This document shows, piece after piece, positions 43,261 through 52,080 of a stretch of DNA of 64,000 nucleotides; within the stretch, counting starts at the first letter, position 1, and each line of letters begins with the position of its first letter. The stretch spans positions 62,001 through 126,000 of the forward strand of contig NZ_MYFN02000008.1 in assembly GCF_004514425.2 (NCBI RefSeq), written 5' to 3'. The notes beneath the pieces are model-generated. The model had not been told where the DNA came from and ran no database searches. It saw only the letters and a program-made list of their open reading frames with translations. The position numbers and the translations under genes are program-made. This DNA comes from Shinella sumterensis (lineage in GTDB: Bacteria; Pseudomonadota; Alphaproteobacteria; Rhizobiales; Rhizobiaceae).

Positions 43261-43359
43261 GGCATCCTCCTGCTTGCTTCCGATGAGGCGTTCGCCCCAA
43301 TGCGGACATATTGAAGGCTAGGATTCAAGCCATATCCGACCCCTTTCGAAGTCGGGCGC

Positions 43360-43388
43360 AACATAGTTTTAGGTGCCGGCATAGTCAA
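43360..43388 (-). promoter_or_regulatory. Sigma70-type promoter of the atpI operon
   Basis: On the minus strand TTGACT (43388-43383) and TATGTT (43365-43360) are separated by 17 bases, about 100 bp before the atpI ATG. This matches the housekeeping promoter pattern expected for a constitutive ATP synthase operon. The rest of this 265-bp gap is AT-rich (near 43415-43440) and shows no gene. Confidence 0.6.
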
Positions 43389-43525
43389 GGCGTGGCGGAG
43401 CTTTGCGCCGCAGCAAATATATATAATAAAATCAAAGGATTGATCGGAAATTCACGGGAAGCGCGACTCTCTGTCCCGGGAATCGCCTGCGCTGTGGCGC
43501 GGACTCACCACAGCAGCCAGCGGGC

Positions 43526-44716
43526 TCAGCTCCAGCCACCGCCATAGGTGCGGTAGAAGATGTGCTTGCCGATCTTTGCCACGCGCTGCATGGTCCGGCC
43601 CCACGGCGGCTTGACGTAGGTGGCGTGATAGTGGGTCGAGGAGCCGACCTCGTCGATCCAGATCTTGCCGGCCGTGACCGCCATGGCGATTTCCTTGGCC
43701 GTCTTCCAGTGCCAGGGCGACAGGATGAGATCGGGAATACCGTCGCAGGCGAAGGAGAACTGGCAGCGGTTGCGCCAGTTCTGGTTCTGGTAGACCACGC
43801 CGCAGATCGTATCGGGATAGGCGGGATTGCGCACGCGGTTGAGGATGACCTGGGCGACGGCGGCCTGGCCCTTCAGCTCTTCGCCGCGCGCTTCGAAATA
43901 GACGCCCTCCGCCAGGCACTTCTGTTCCTTCTCGGTGAAGACGCCCGGTGGCAGCGCGGTCGCGGCCCAGGCATGATCCTCCGGCGCGATTTCCGGGATG
44001 AAGCGGCCGGTCTCGTCCTTCGGCTTCAGGATCGAATCGAAGGGCGATTCCCGCGCATAATCCGGCTCGACGCGGGCATAGGCGGTCGCGAGGATATCGG
44101 CCTTGTCGCTGGTGACGAGATCGGCGATGACGGGCGATACGCCGGGGTTCTTGCGGACCGGCGTCTTCTTGTAGAACGCCGTGGCGATCTGGATTTCCTT
44201 GCCGCGAATGTCGGCCCGCGCGAAGACCATGCGCTGACCGTCGTTGAAGACCGGCGACAGAAGCGAGGACGTGCGTTCCAGGATCGAGCCGGCGGTGAAG
44301 TCCTTCGGCGGGCTGACCGGCATCACCGCGACGATACGGCCCTTCTTGTCGCGGCGGTTGATACGGTCCTCGTCGGGAATGCCACCCTGGCCCTTGTGTT
44401 CGCTGCGCAGCGCCGCCTTGCCGCCATCGGGCAGGTCGACACCCGCCCCGCTCTCGACGCCGCCGGTGATCATCGCATCGGCAAAGGAGATTTCGATTTC
44501 ATGCACCGAGCCGGCGGGCGAACGGGTGAGCACCATGTTCTGGTTGCCGCCCTTGCGGTTGAGCCCCGCCAGATAGGTGGCAAGGTCGGTATGCGCGGCC
44601 TGGGTCGGCACGCTGGCGACGAGGCCGGCGGCCAGGACCAAAGGCATTTTCCATTCCCGCTTCAGATAGTCGAAGAAGCGGCCTGCCCCGGCATGACGAA
44701 TGTTACGCTTACGCAA
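43526..44716 (-). CDS. SleB-like cell wall hydrolase
   Basis: 396-aa protein whose C-terminal Hydrolase_2 domain (about residues 280-396) resembles the spore cortex lytic enzyme SleB catalytic domain. Key stretches are CLAEGVYFEARGE (catalytic Glu, about residues 275-287), GQAAVAQVILNRV and STHYHATYVKPPW (about 368-380). A hydrophobic stretch (about 22-39) is probably a signal anchor. TTG 44716 is chosen because GGAG sits 7 bases upstream and the residues before it look non-homologous; the frame is open to ATG 44857. The middle (about 45-270) has no recognised domain. Likely role: peptidoglycan turnover. Confidence 0.83.
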   Translation of the reverse strand: MRKRNIRHAGAGRFFDYLKREWKMPLVLAAGLVASVPTQAAHTDLATYLAGLNRKGGNQNMVLTRSPAGSVHEIEISFADAMITGGVESGAGVDLPDGGKAALRSEHKGQGGIPDEDRINRRDKKGRIVAVMPVSPPKDFTAGSILERTSSLLSPVFNDGQRMVFARADIRGKEIQIATAFYKKTPVRKNPGVSPVIADLVTSDKADILATAYARVEPDYARESPFDSILKPKDETGRFIPEIAPEDHAWAATALPPGVFTEKEQKCLAEGVYFEARGEELKGQAAVAQVILNRVRNPAYPDTICGVVYQNQNWRNRCQFSFACDGIPDLILSPWHWKTAKEIAMAVTAGKIWIDEVGSSTHYHATYVKPPWGRTMQRVAKIGKHIFYRTYGGGWS

Positions 44717-44852
44717 CTGACTACTCCGCACGCATGTACGGGCGACCGCGCCGATGAACGACCGGCGTGCCTTGCTGCCCGGATATTTTTGTATGGGAGC
44801 CAAGCCGCGCCGAGGCACGGGCCCGAAGCGGCTCGCTGTCAGGGTAAAATGA

Positions 44853-44881
44853 AGCATTAACCTTGATGGTTGGTTAATGCT
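44853..44881. repeat. 10-bp inverted repeat upstream of the cell wall hydrolase gene
   Basis: AGCATTAACC (44853-44862) and GGTTAATGCT (44872-44881) pair perfectly around 9 bases, about 136 bp before the hydrolase start. It contains TTAACC half-sites but not the CtrA spacing (TTAA-N7-TTAA). A second weak hairpin (44896-44913, GGGAGGC/GCCTCCC) lies just after kup. Operator or structured RNA is possible. Confidence 0.5.
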
Positions 44882-44958
44882 GATAAATGGTTGGAGGGAG
44901 GCACGGGCCTCCCCTTCACGTTTTTGTCAGAAGGTCGCGAATATGGCCGACCGGCGGC

Positions 44959-46878
44959 TCAGATGACGACGTGCGATCCGAGTTCCACCACGCGATTCGT
45001 CGGCAGGCGGAAATAGTCGGAAGGGTCGGTGGCGAGATCGGCAAGGGCGATGAACAGGCGGTCCTGCCACATGGGCATGCCGGACTGCGCATCGGGCACC
45101 AGCTTGCGGCGGCCGAGGTAGAACGAGGTCGACATGATGTCGAACTTGTGCCCCGCCTTGCGCATCACGCCGAGCGCCTGCGAGACGTTCTGCGTTTCCA
45201 TGAATCCGAACCGCATCTCGATGCGCGAGAAGCGCTCGGAGATGCGCTCCACGGTAAAGCGGTCGGCCGGAGCCACGCGCGGCTTGTTGGCCGTCGTGAT
45301 GGTCAGCACGAAGTTCTGCTCGTGCAGGACGTGGTTGTGCTTGATGTTGTGCAACAGGGCCGCGGGTGCGAAATCCGGATCGCTCGTCAGGAAGATCGCC
45401 GTGCCGGGAACCTGCACGGGGGCATGCGTGCTGTGCTTTTCCAGCGACTTCACGAAGGCCGACATCGGCACCTCGATGCGGCGCGTCTTGTCACGCAGGA
45501 TGCGTGTGCCGCGCGTCCACGTCCACATGATCACCACCACACCGGCGGCGATGGCGACCGGGACGTAGCCGCCGTCATGGATCTTGAGCAGGTTCGCGCC
45601 GAGGAAGGTCAGCTCCAGCAGGAAGAGCGGCAGAAGCACCATGGCAGCGGTGAGAGGCTTCCAGTGCCAGCGTGCACGCAGGAATTCGAAGGCGAGTACC
45701 GTCGTCACGACCATCGCGCCGGTCACGGAGATGCCGTAGGCGGTGGCGAGCGATTCGGAGGAACCGAAGAGGAAGACCAGCAGCATGACGCCGAGTAGCA
45801 GGACGGTGTTGACGGCCGGCAGGTAGATCTGCCCGGTCTGCGTCTCGGATGTGTGGAAGATCTCCATGCGCGGCAGGAAGCCAAGATGGATGGCCTGGCG
45901 GGTAAGCGAGAAGGCGCCGGTGATGACCGCCTGGCTGGCGATGATCGTGGCAGCCGTGGCGAGGATGACCACCGGCAGCAGCGCCCATTTCGGGAACATC
46001 AGGAAGAACGGGTTGGAAATCGTTTCCGGCCGGGCCAGCACCAGCGCGCCCTGCCCGAGATAGTTCAGGGTGAGCGCCGGGAAGACCAGGCAGAACCACG
46101 CCCACTGAATGGGCCGGCGGCCGAAATGGCCGAGATCGGCATAAAGCGCTTCGGCCCCGGTGACCGTCAGGAAGACCGCACCCAGAACGACGAGGCCGAG
46201 ATAGCCCTCCGTCGCCATGAAATGCACCGCGTAATAGGGATTGAAGGCCGCGAGAATCCCGAGATCATCGGAAATATGCGTGATGCCGCCGAGACCCAGC
46301 ACAATGAACCATATGGCGGTGATCGGCCCGAAGAATTTCGAGACGGCGGCGGTGCCGAGCGACTGCACGGCAAAGAGCAGCACCAGGATGACCACCGATA
46401 TGGGCACGACATAATCGCCGAAAGCGGGTGTTACGAGCGTCAGGCCCTCGACGGCTGACAGCACCGACAGCGCCGGCGTGATCATGGCGTCGCCGATGAA
46501 GAGCGCCGCGCCGGCCGCGCCCATGAAGAAGAGGATGGGTGCATGCTTGCCGGCCGTCTTCATCAAGAGTGCCAGCAGCGACAGCGTTCCGCCTTCGCCG
46601 TGGTTGTCGGCGCGCAGCAGGAAGAGCACGTATTTGATGGTGACGATGATCGTCAGCGTCCAGATCATCAGCGAGATGAGGCCGATCACCTCCTCGCGCA
46701 CGAGGCCATCGCTGGAAACCGGACGCAGCGCTTCGCGGAAGGCATAGAGCGGGCTGGTGCCGATATCGCCATAGACGACGCCGACCGAGCCGAGCGCCAG
46801 AAGAAACATTGCGCGCGGGCGGCTTTCAGGATGCGCTGCGCTGCCGGTACTTGCGTGCATGGGACGATCAGGCGTCAA
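44959..46878 (-). CDS. kup: Potassium uptake protein Kup
   Basis: KUP/HAK/KT-type K+:H+ symporter, 639 aa, with about 12 membrane helices in the first 450 residues and a cytoplasmic tail of about 180 residues. The hallmark is [20 protein letters not shown] (about residues 30-49). The TTG start at 46878 overlaps the corA stop (TTGA) and has AAAGG 6 bases upstream; ATG 46860 (MHAST) is the alternative. It is co-transcribed with corA, giving a cation-transport pair. Confidence 0.95.
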   Translation of the reverse strand: MTPDRPMHASTGSAAHPESRPRAMFLLALGSVGVVYGDIGTSPLYAFREALRPVSSDGLVREEVIGLISLMIWTLTIIVTIKYVLFLLRADNHGEGGTLSLLALLMKTAGKHAPILFFMGAAGAALFIGDAMITPALSVLSAVEGLTLVTPAFGDYVVPISVVILVLLFAVQSLGTAAVSKFFGPITAIWFIVLGLGGITHISDDLGILAAFNPYYAVHFMATEGYLGLVVLGAVFLTVTGAEALYADLGHFGRRPIQWAWFCLVFPALTLNYLGQGALVLARPETISNPFFLMFPKWALLPVVILATAATIIASQAVITGAFSLTRQAIHLGFLPRMEIFHTSETQTGQIYLPAVNTVLLLGVMLLVFLFGSSESLATAYGISVTGAMVVTTVLAFEFLRARWHWKPLTAAMVLLPLFLLELTFLGANLLKIHDGGYVPVAIAAGVVVIMWTWTRGTRILRDKTRRIEVPMSAFVKSLEKHSTHAPVQVPGTAIFLTSDPDFAPAALLHNIKHNHVLHEQNFVLTITTANKPRVAPADRFTVERISERFSRIEMRFGFMETQNVSQALGVMRKAGHKFDIMSTSFYLGRRKLVPDAQSGMPMWQDRLFIALADLATDPSDYFRLPTNRVVELGSHVVI

Positions 46879-47858
46879 AGCCAGCCTTTCCAGCGGAAAA
46901 AGAAAAACGGAAGGATCGCCGACAGGACCATCGCCACAAGGGTGAGCGGATAAGCGTAGGCGACATGCAGTTCCGGCATGAATTCGAAGTTCATGCCGTA
47001 GATGGAGGCGATGAGCGTCGGCGGCAACAGCACCACCGAGGCGATCGAGAAGATCTTGATGATCGCATTCTGCTCGAGACTGATGAGACCGAGCGAGGCG
47101 TCCAGCAGGAATGTTATGTTGCCGGCAACGAAATTGGCATGCTCGGACAGCGACTGCACATCCCGCGTCACCGTGCGGCAGAGTTCCAGGCTGTCGCGAT
47201 CGGACTGCAGCGCGGGCAGGCCATGCAGGAAGGTCAGGACGCGTGACAGCGACATCAGGCTGTCGCGCGTCTTCGCGATGAGCCGGTGCAGCGCGGAGAC
47301 CTGCACCACCCGATCCTCCAGGTAGCGCGGCGGCCGGCGCGCAAGATGCCGCTTGTCCCCGAAGACTTCGAGCGAGAGCTTGTCGGCCCGCGTCACGGCG
47401 ATCTCGAGAATTTCGGCGGTGCGGTCCACGATGGTCTCAAGCAGGCGCGTCACCATGACGGTGGGCGAGGAACAGCCGCCGGGAATGCGGCGCATGGCGG
47501 TTCGGAATATCTCGAAGGAGCGCGGCTCCGCATAGCGGACGGTCAGCAGCCGTTCCGGCGTCAGGATGAAGGCGACGTCGGTGAGGAACGGGAGGTCGCT
47601 TTCGGCCTTCACCATCAGCGACGCCGTCATGTAGGCGGCATTGCCATCCGTATAGAGGCGGCTGGAGGGCTCGATGTCCTTGAGTTCGTCGCGGGTCGGG
47701 ATTTCGATGCCGAGCATGCGCTCGGCCAGCGCCTCGTCGGCACGGCTCGGCTCGACCAGATCGACCCACACGGCACCCGCAAGGGCCCCCGCGGCGGCGG
47801 AATCGGTCTCAGCGGGCAGGGCCTGCGCCGCGCCATCGGGACGGAAGACGGTGATCAC
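46875..47858 (-). CDS. corA: CorA-family divalent cation transporter
   Basis: Mg2+/Co2+ (or Zn2+) channel of the CorA/ZntB family, 327 aa. A soluble N-terminal funnel (about 1-260) is followed by two C-terminal membrane helices around the selectivity motif [11 protein letters not shown] (about residues 287-297), ending [13 protein letters not shown] 47858 is preferred: it gives the family-like N-terminus (MITVFRPDG), and GGAG lies about 10 bases upstream. The frame upstream is Cys/Arg-rich and encodes the tandem 15-bp repeat, so it is probably not coding. Confidence 0.92.
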   Translation of the reverse strand: MITVFRPDGAAQALPAETDSAAAGALAGAVWVDLVEPSRADEALAERMLGIEIPTRDELKDIEPSSRLYTDGNAAYMTASLMVKAESDLPFLTDVAFILTPERLLTVRYAEPRSFEIFRTAMRRIPGGCSSPTVMVTRLLETIVDRTAEILEIAVTRADKLSLEVFGDKRHLARRPPRYLEDRVVQVSALHRLIAKTRDSLMSLSRVLTFLHGLPALQSDRDSLELCRTVTRDVQSLSEHANFVAGNITFLLDASLGLISLEQNAIIKIFSIASVVLLPPTLIASIYGMNFEFMPELHVAYAYPLTLVAMVLSAILPFFFFRWKGWL

Positions 47859-47892
47859 CGGCGAATGGCTCCGAAACGGACCATCGCACACA

Positions 47893-47922
47893 CTCCTGTT
47901 ACATACCGGCCTGTTACATACC
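47893..47922. repeat. 15-bp perfect tandem repeat upstream of corA
   Basis: The unit CCTGTTACATACCGG occurs twice head to tail (47893-47907, 47908-47922), 35-64 bp before the chosen corA start. Each unit contains TGTTACA, itself a near palindrome (TGTaACA). It could be a duplicated operator or a recent slippage event in the promoter/leader. Confidence 0.85.
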
Positions 47923-47964
47923 GGCGCGCGGCAGGCTGGGGATATTGCGCGGCGCAACATAAAA

Positions 47965-48018
47965 ATCAAGGCCCCCTCCCCGACCGCACATCCGGCGGCC
48001 AGGATCGGAGGCCTTGAT
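47965..48018 (-). terminator. Probable terminator of mrp
   Basis: On the minus strand ATCAAGGCC (from 48018) pairs with GGCCTTGAT (ending about 47965), with further CC/GG pairing inside and a loop of about 30 bases. TTTT follows. The position directly after the mrp stop supports a terminator, although the loop is large. Confidence 0.5.
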
Positions 48019-48057
48019 CATGGTGTCAGCAACCGCGAGCGGCGTCGGCCGGCCAGC

Positions 48058-49239
48058 CTATTCGAAGACGATGGCGGGCGCACCGCGGGCGCCCTTGCCC
48101 TGCACGGTTTCGAGTTCCTGCCAGACGCGGGTCGCGATCGCGCGATAGGTCTTCGCCGCCGCGCCCTCCGGGTTGGAAACCACGACCGGCGTTCCGGCAT
48201 CGGAGGTCTCGCGGATGTCCATGGTGAGCGGCACCTCGCCGAGGAAGGGCACGCCGATGCGCTCGGCCTCCTTGCGCGCGCCGCCATGGCCGAAAATGTC
48301 GTAGCGGTTGCCGGTGTCGGGCGCGATGAAATAGCTCATGTTCTCGACGATGCCGAGCACGGGCACCTCGACCTTGGAGAACATGTTGAGGCCCTTGCGC
48401 GCATCGATGAGCGCAAGGTCCTGCGGCGTCGAGACGATGACGGCACCGGCCAGCGGCACCTGCTGCGCCATGGTCAGCTGGGCATCGCCCGTGCCGGGCG
48501 GCATGTCGACGACGAGCACGTCGAGCTCGCCCCAGGCGACCTCCCGCAACATCTGCATGAGCGCGGACTGGATCATCGGTCCGCGCCAGATCATCGCCAC
48601 CTCCTCGTCGACGAGGAAGCCCATGGACATGACCTTGATGCCGTAGTTTTCCATCGGCTTGATGATGCGGCCCTCGATCTGCTGGGGGCGACCGGAGATC
48701 TTCAGGAGACGCGGCATGGAGGGGCCGTAGATATCGGCATCGAGAATGCCGACACGCAGACCGTTTGCCTTCAGCGCGAGCGCCAGGTTGACCGAGGTGG
48801 TCGATTTGCCGACGCCGCCCTTGCCGGAGGCGACCGCGATGATGGCGCCCACACCCGGAATGCCGGATTTCGCGCGCTGCGGAGGCTGACCCGGCGCGGC
48901 ATGGGCGTGGCCAGCATGATCATGCGCAGCGCCGCGGCCGGGCGGCTGCGGGGCCGGAGCGCGGGCGGCAGCCGGACCCGACGCCGCGCGCTTGTCCGCC
49001 GTCAGCGCCACCATGGCGGCCTTGATGCCGGGGATTTCCTTGACGACCCGCTCGGCGGCGGCGCGCATGGGATCGAGCTCACGGGCGCGCTCGGCCGGCA
49101 CGGTGATGGAGAAGTACGCCTTGCCATCGGAGATGAAGACATCGGAAACGAGGCCCATGTCGACGATGTTGCCGTCCATATCCGGGCCGCGCACCGTGCG
49201 CAGCCGTTCCAGCACCTGTTCCTTGCTTACATCCGTCAT
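48058..49239 (-). CDS. mrp: Mrp/ApbC-type Fe-S cluster carrier ATPase
   Basis: P-loop ATPase of the Mrp/NBP35 family, 393 aa. An N-terminal MIP18/DUF59 domain (about residues 5-85) joins, through a His/Pro/Ala-rich linker (about 88-125), the deviant Walker A VASGKGGVGKSTTS (about 135-148). DMPPGTGDAQLTM (about 248-260) lines the active site. It transfers Fe-S clusters to apoproteins. The usual CxxC near the C-terminus is not evident: the expected region reads NMSYFIAPDTG, without cysteines. This is common in some alphaproteobacterial members and makes the cluster-binding mode uncertain. Confidence 0.9.
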   Translation of the reverse strand: MTDVSKEQVLERLRTVRGPDMDGNIVDMGLVSDVFISDGKAYFSITVPAERARELDPMRAAAERVVKEIPGIKAAMVALTADKRAASGPAAARAPAPQPPGRGAAHDHAGHAHAAPGQPPQRAKSGIPGVGAIIAVASGKGGVGKSTTSVNLALALKANGLRVGILDADIYGPSMPRLLKISGRPQQIEGRIIKPMENYGIKVMSMGFLVDEEVAMIWRGPMIQSALMQMLREVAWGELDVLVVDMPPGTGDAQLTMAQQVPLAGAVIVSTPQDLALIDARKGLNMFSKVEVPVLGIVENMSYFIAPDTGNRYDIFGHGGARKEAERIGVPFLGEVPLTMDIRETSDAGTPVVVSNPEGAAAKTYRAIATRVWQELETVQGKGARGAPAIVFE

Positions 49240-49362
49240 GACATCCTCTTCAGACCCCGCCGTGCGATCGCCGGCCCTGTCCGTAGATAGTGCACGCGAG
49301 GGCCGTCGCCAACGACTTTGTCTGTGACGGGAGGCTCAAGGCCTGCGGCAAAAATGGCGGCG

Positions 49363-50106
49363 TCAGGTAATGAGACCGCGGCGGATCGCCTTCACGACCG
49401 CCTGGGTGCGGTTGACCGCTTCCAGCTTGCGGGTGACCTGGTTGAGGTAGTGATTGACGGTGTGCTCCGACAATCCCAGGATCTCCGCGATCTCCAGGCT
49501 CGTCTTGCCGGCAGCGGTCCAGCTGAGGCACTGGACTTCACGCTCGGTCAGCACGATCTGGCCGGTCTTCCAGGCCGAGCCGATTTCCGCAAGCCGATTG
49601 AACAGGTGTACGGAGATCATCTGCAGCATCAGACGGTCTTCGCGCTTGAGCGCGAAATCGTCGCCGCCCCAGACGACGGCGCCCCGGTTGCCGAGCGCAT
49701 CGTGCACCGGGAAAAAGTGGCCGACCAGCATGCCGTGATCGGTCATTATTTCGAGCAGGTCGCCGAATTCCGGATCCGCGCCCGCCTCGCCGAGCCAATC
49801 GCGCATGTCGTAGGAGAAGGGCACGGTGGTCAGCCGCAGCTTACGGATGCCGACGCTGTGGCGGACCATGCGCATGGCATCGTATTTGGCGAGAACTTCC
49901 TGGGGCCAGTTGCTGACGATGGAATAGGCCGAGAGCTTTTCCGCCTCGAAACCCGGCAGATTGAAGACGATGAAATATTTCAGACCATACTGTTCGCAGC
50001 GCCGGCGCATGTAGCGCACGATGTCGAACTGGGTCGCCAGCCCGGCAATCTCAGCAGCGTCGTCGTTTACCTGGTATTCCTCGCTGCTTTTTTCGTCAGC
50101 AGTCAT
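49363..50106 (-). CDS. LuxR-family solo regulator (downstream paralogue)
   Basis: 247-aa transcription factor with an N-terminal autoinducer-binding-like domain (about residues 15-165) and a C-terminal LuxR HTH (about 180-245, LTEREVQCLSWTAAGKTSLE and LGLSEHTVNHYL). In the ligand domain the TraR/LuxR Asp-Pro pair is replaced: the segment reads MVRHSVGIRK. The usual Trp near FSYD is also absent, so canonical AHL binding is doubtful. No luxI gene is nearby. It is paralogous to the LuxR gene 84 bp upstream and probably co-transcribed with it. Confidence 0.87.
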   Translation of the reverse strand: MTADEKSSEEYQVNDDAAEIAGLATQFDIVRYMRRRCEQYGLKYFIVFNLPGFEAEKLSAYSIVSNWPQEVLAKYDAMRMVRHSVGIRKLRLTTVPFSYDMRDWLGEAGADPEFGDLLEIMTDHGMLVGHFFPVHDALGNRGAVVWGGDDFALKREDRLMLQMISVHLFNRLAEIGSAWKTGQIVLTEREVQCLSWTAAGKTSLEIAEILGLSEHTVNHYLNQVTRKLEAVNRTQAVVKAIRRGLIT

Positions 50107-50190
50107 TGGTGCCCCGCACTGTTCATTTCTCCCCTTGAGCATTTGGAGCGGGACCACGCGCATTCCAGACAGTCACAAGGTGTCTTCCCA

Positions 50191-50928
50191 TCAGTTCAAA
50201 AGCCCGGCCCTGATCGCCTTGACGACGGCCTGGACCCGGTTGACCGCGTCGAGCTTGCGCGTCGCGCGGTTCAGGTAATGGTTCACGGTATATTCCGAGA
50301 GACCGAGGATTTCCGACATCTCCACGCTCGTCTTGCCGGCCGAGGCCCAGGACAGGCACTCGATCTCGCGGCGCGACAGCGACACGTTCTCGCGCCGGCG
50401 CGCCCGCAGTTCGAGAACCTGGGTGAACACGAGATTGGCGATGGCATTCAGCTCCGCCATCTCGTCGGGCCGCAGAGCCTCACGCGTGCCGCCGAAGGCG
50501 AGCGCGCCGCGCAGGCCGGCGGAATTGTGCGCCGGAAAATAGGCGCCGCGCGGCAGGCCATGGCCCTCGAACAGGCGCATGGCGATCTCCGACTTGCCAT
50601 CCGCACGGCGGCGGTTGGTGCGTTCGGCATCGTAAGAGAAGGGGGTCGTGCTCTGCCGCAGATGCTCGATGACGGGACTGCCGAAAATGAGGCCCGCATT
50701 GTCGTAGGCCTGCAGCATGTCCTTCGGCCAGGACGTCATGAGAACATGCGAGGAGAAATTCGTCGGCGCTTCCGACGGCACGTTGATCAGGATGTAGCCG
50801 TTGAGGCCATGGCGATGCGCGATGGCCAGCAGAGTGTCGGCAATATCCGATTCCGATCCCATCGCCGACGGGCCAGAATCCCACCGCTGATGAAACTTCG
50901 CAGAATCCCTATGAAGTCGATCCGCCAT
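50191..50928 (-). CDS. LuxR-family solo regulator (upstream paralogue)
   Basis: 245-aa regulator with the same architecture: autoinducer-binding-like domain (about residues 20-165) and LuxR HTH (about 180-243, LSRREIECLSWASAGKTSVE and LGLSEYTVNHYL). The AHL-contacting Asp-Pro is Ser-Pro (FGSPVIEHLR), so ligand specificity is changed or lost. ATG 50928 has AAGG 5 bases upstream; GTG 50934 is possible. HTH regions of the two paralogues are very similar and the sensor parts diverge, so they may heterodimerise. Upstream, 50929-51187 is about 260 bp without a gene, with an AT-rich stretch near 51120-51150. Confidence 0.87.
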   Translation of the reverse strand: MADRLHRDSAKFHQRWDSGPSAMGSESDIADTLLAIAHRHGLNGYILINVPSEAPTNFSSHVLMTSWPKDMLQAYDNAGLIFGSPVIEHLRQSTTPFSYDAERTNRRRADGKSEIAMRLFEGHGLPRGAYFPAHNSAGLRGALAFGGTREALRPDEMAELNAIANLVFTQVLELRARRRENVSLSRREIECLSWASAGKTSVEMSEILGLSEYTVNHYLNRATRKLDAVNRVQAVVKAIRAGLLN

Positions 50929-51187
50929 AGTCACCTTCCCTCAGCACGCATGCGAAAGTGCGGCAGGACTGCCAACACGATACACTGCTTGCTTCAGGAA
51001 CCCCCGTATCCCAATGCAAGTATTTCCGATGGATCGCGCCTCAAGCCGCGATGAGCGACGCAGCCCGTGGGCTTGTCGACAATGAAGCTAATGAGCCCCT
51101 CCGCTCACGTCCAGCGCGATTTTCTAATTTACCGTAAAATGCGGTGATAAGATGGGTTTTGTCCGGTTACGTACATCAGCGATCGCG

Positions 51188-51979
51188 TCAGCGTTGTGGA
51201 CCAAGGCGCGCATCCAACTCATTCTTGATCCCACCGGCCGCCTGCCGCACCAGGGGTACCCAGGCCTCCAGCTTTTCCTGCTCCACGCGATAAGCCGGTC
51301 CCGTGACGGAAATGCCGGCGACCAGGGAGCGGGCGGCATCGCAGACCGGCGCGGCGACGCATCGGATGCCGGGCTCGTGCTCTTCCCGGTCGAAGGCAAC
51401 GCCGCTGCGGCGCACCGCCTCCAGCTCGCCGAGCAGCGCCGCGCGGTCGACAAGCGTCTGCGGCGTGAAGCGGCGGAATTCGATGCCCGACAGAATCACC
51501 TCCAGCGCGGCATCATCAAGGGTGGAGAGCGCGGCCTTGCCGACCCCCGTGCAATAGACCGGCGAGGCATTGCCGATCTGCGAATTCATCCGCACCGCCT
51601 GACGGCTTTCCACCTTGTCGAGATAGATGATCTCGCGGCCACGCAGCACGCCGAGATGCACCGTCTCGCCCGTCTGCGCGTGCAGCGCCTCCAGAAAAGG
51701 GGCAGCCACGGCGCGGAACTCGTTGCGCGCCCAGCTCGCCGAGGCAAGTTTCAGGAGGCGCAGGCCCGGCAGATAGACGTGGTCGGCCCGAAGCTCCAGC
51801 AGGCCCTCCTGTACGAGATGGGTCAGCTGGCGGTGCAAGGTGCCGCGTGGCTGGCCGCTGACCGCGAGGATATCCGTGAACCGCATTGGACGCTCGGCAA
51901 GCGCCACGGCCTCCAGCACGGCCATCGTCTTGCCCAGCGTGCCGGTGCCGACCGTCTCGTCTTTCTGCTCCGTCGCCAT
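51188..51979 (-). CDS. IclR-family regulator, probable galactose operon repressor
   Basis: 263-aa IclR-type regulator. An N-terminal winged helix (about residues 12-75, LGKTMAVLEAVALAERPMRF then QPRGTLHRQLTHL) precedes the C-terminal effector-binding domain (about 85-255), with the characteristic YCTGVGKAALS (about 145-155) and GISVTGPAYR (about 222-231). ATG 51979 gives the usual N-terminus. It is divergent from the galactose operon across about 100 bp carrying an operator-like palindrome, so it most likely controls both itself and that operon. The effector, perhaps galactonate or KDGal, is not known. Confidence 0.88.
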   Translation of the reverse strand: MATEQKDETVGTGTLGKTMAVLEAVALAERPMRFTDILAVSGQPRGTLHRQLTHLVQEGLLELRADHVYLPGLRLLKLASASWARNEFRAVAAPFLEALHAQTGETVHLGVLRGREIIYLDKVESRQAVRMNSQIGNASPVYCTGVGKAALSTLDDAALEVILSGIEFRRFTPQTLVDRAALLGELEAVRRSGVAFDREEHEPGIRCVAAPVCDAARSLVAGISVTGPAYRVEQEKLEAWVPLVRQAAGGIKNELDARLGPQR

Positions 51980-52028
51980 CTGCGCCGCTCCGCTCAACTC
52001 TTGACAGGGCGGCAGCCTAGCGAAATAA

Positions 52029-52065
52029 TTCCGAATAATCAAACTCAGTTCCAAATAATGGAACT
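52029..52065. promoter_or_regulatory. Operator region between IclR gene and galactose operon
   Basis: A perfect inverted repeat AGTTCC-N7-GGAACT (52047-52065) lies next to a related site. The sequences TTCCGAATAAT (52029-52039) and TTCCAAATAAT (52049-52059) are direct repeats exactly 20 bp apart, two helical turns. GAAATAATTCC just upstream resembles the IclR-family palindrome. The GGAGGAG ribosome site and ATG 52081 follow at once, so binding would block initiation. Confidence 0.7.
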
Positions 52066-52080
52066 AAATGGGAGGAGACG

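Noticed and set aside
44896-44913. GGGAGGC/GCCTCCC hairpin after kup as a terminator
   Set aside because: The stem is only 7 bp and no T-run follows on the minus strand; too weak for a separate terminator call.
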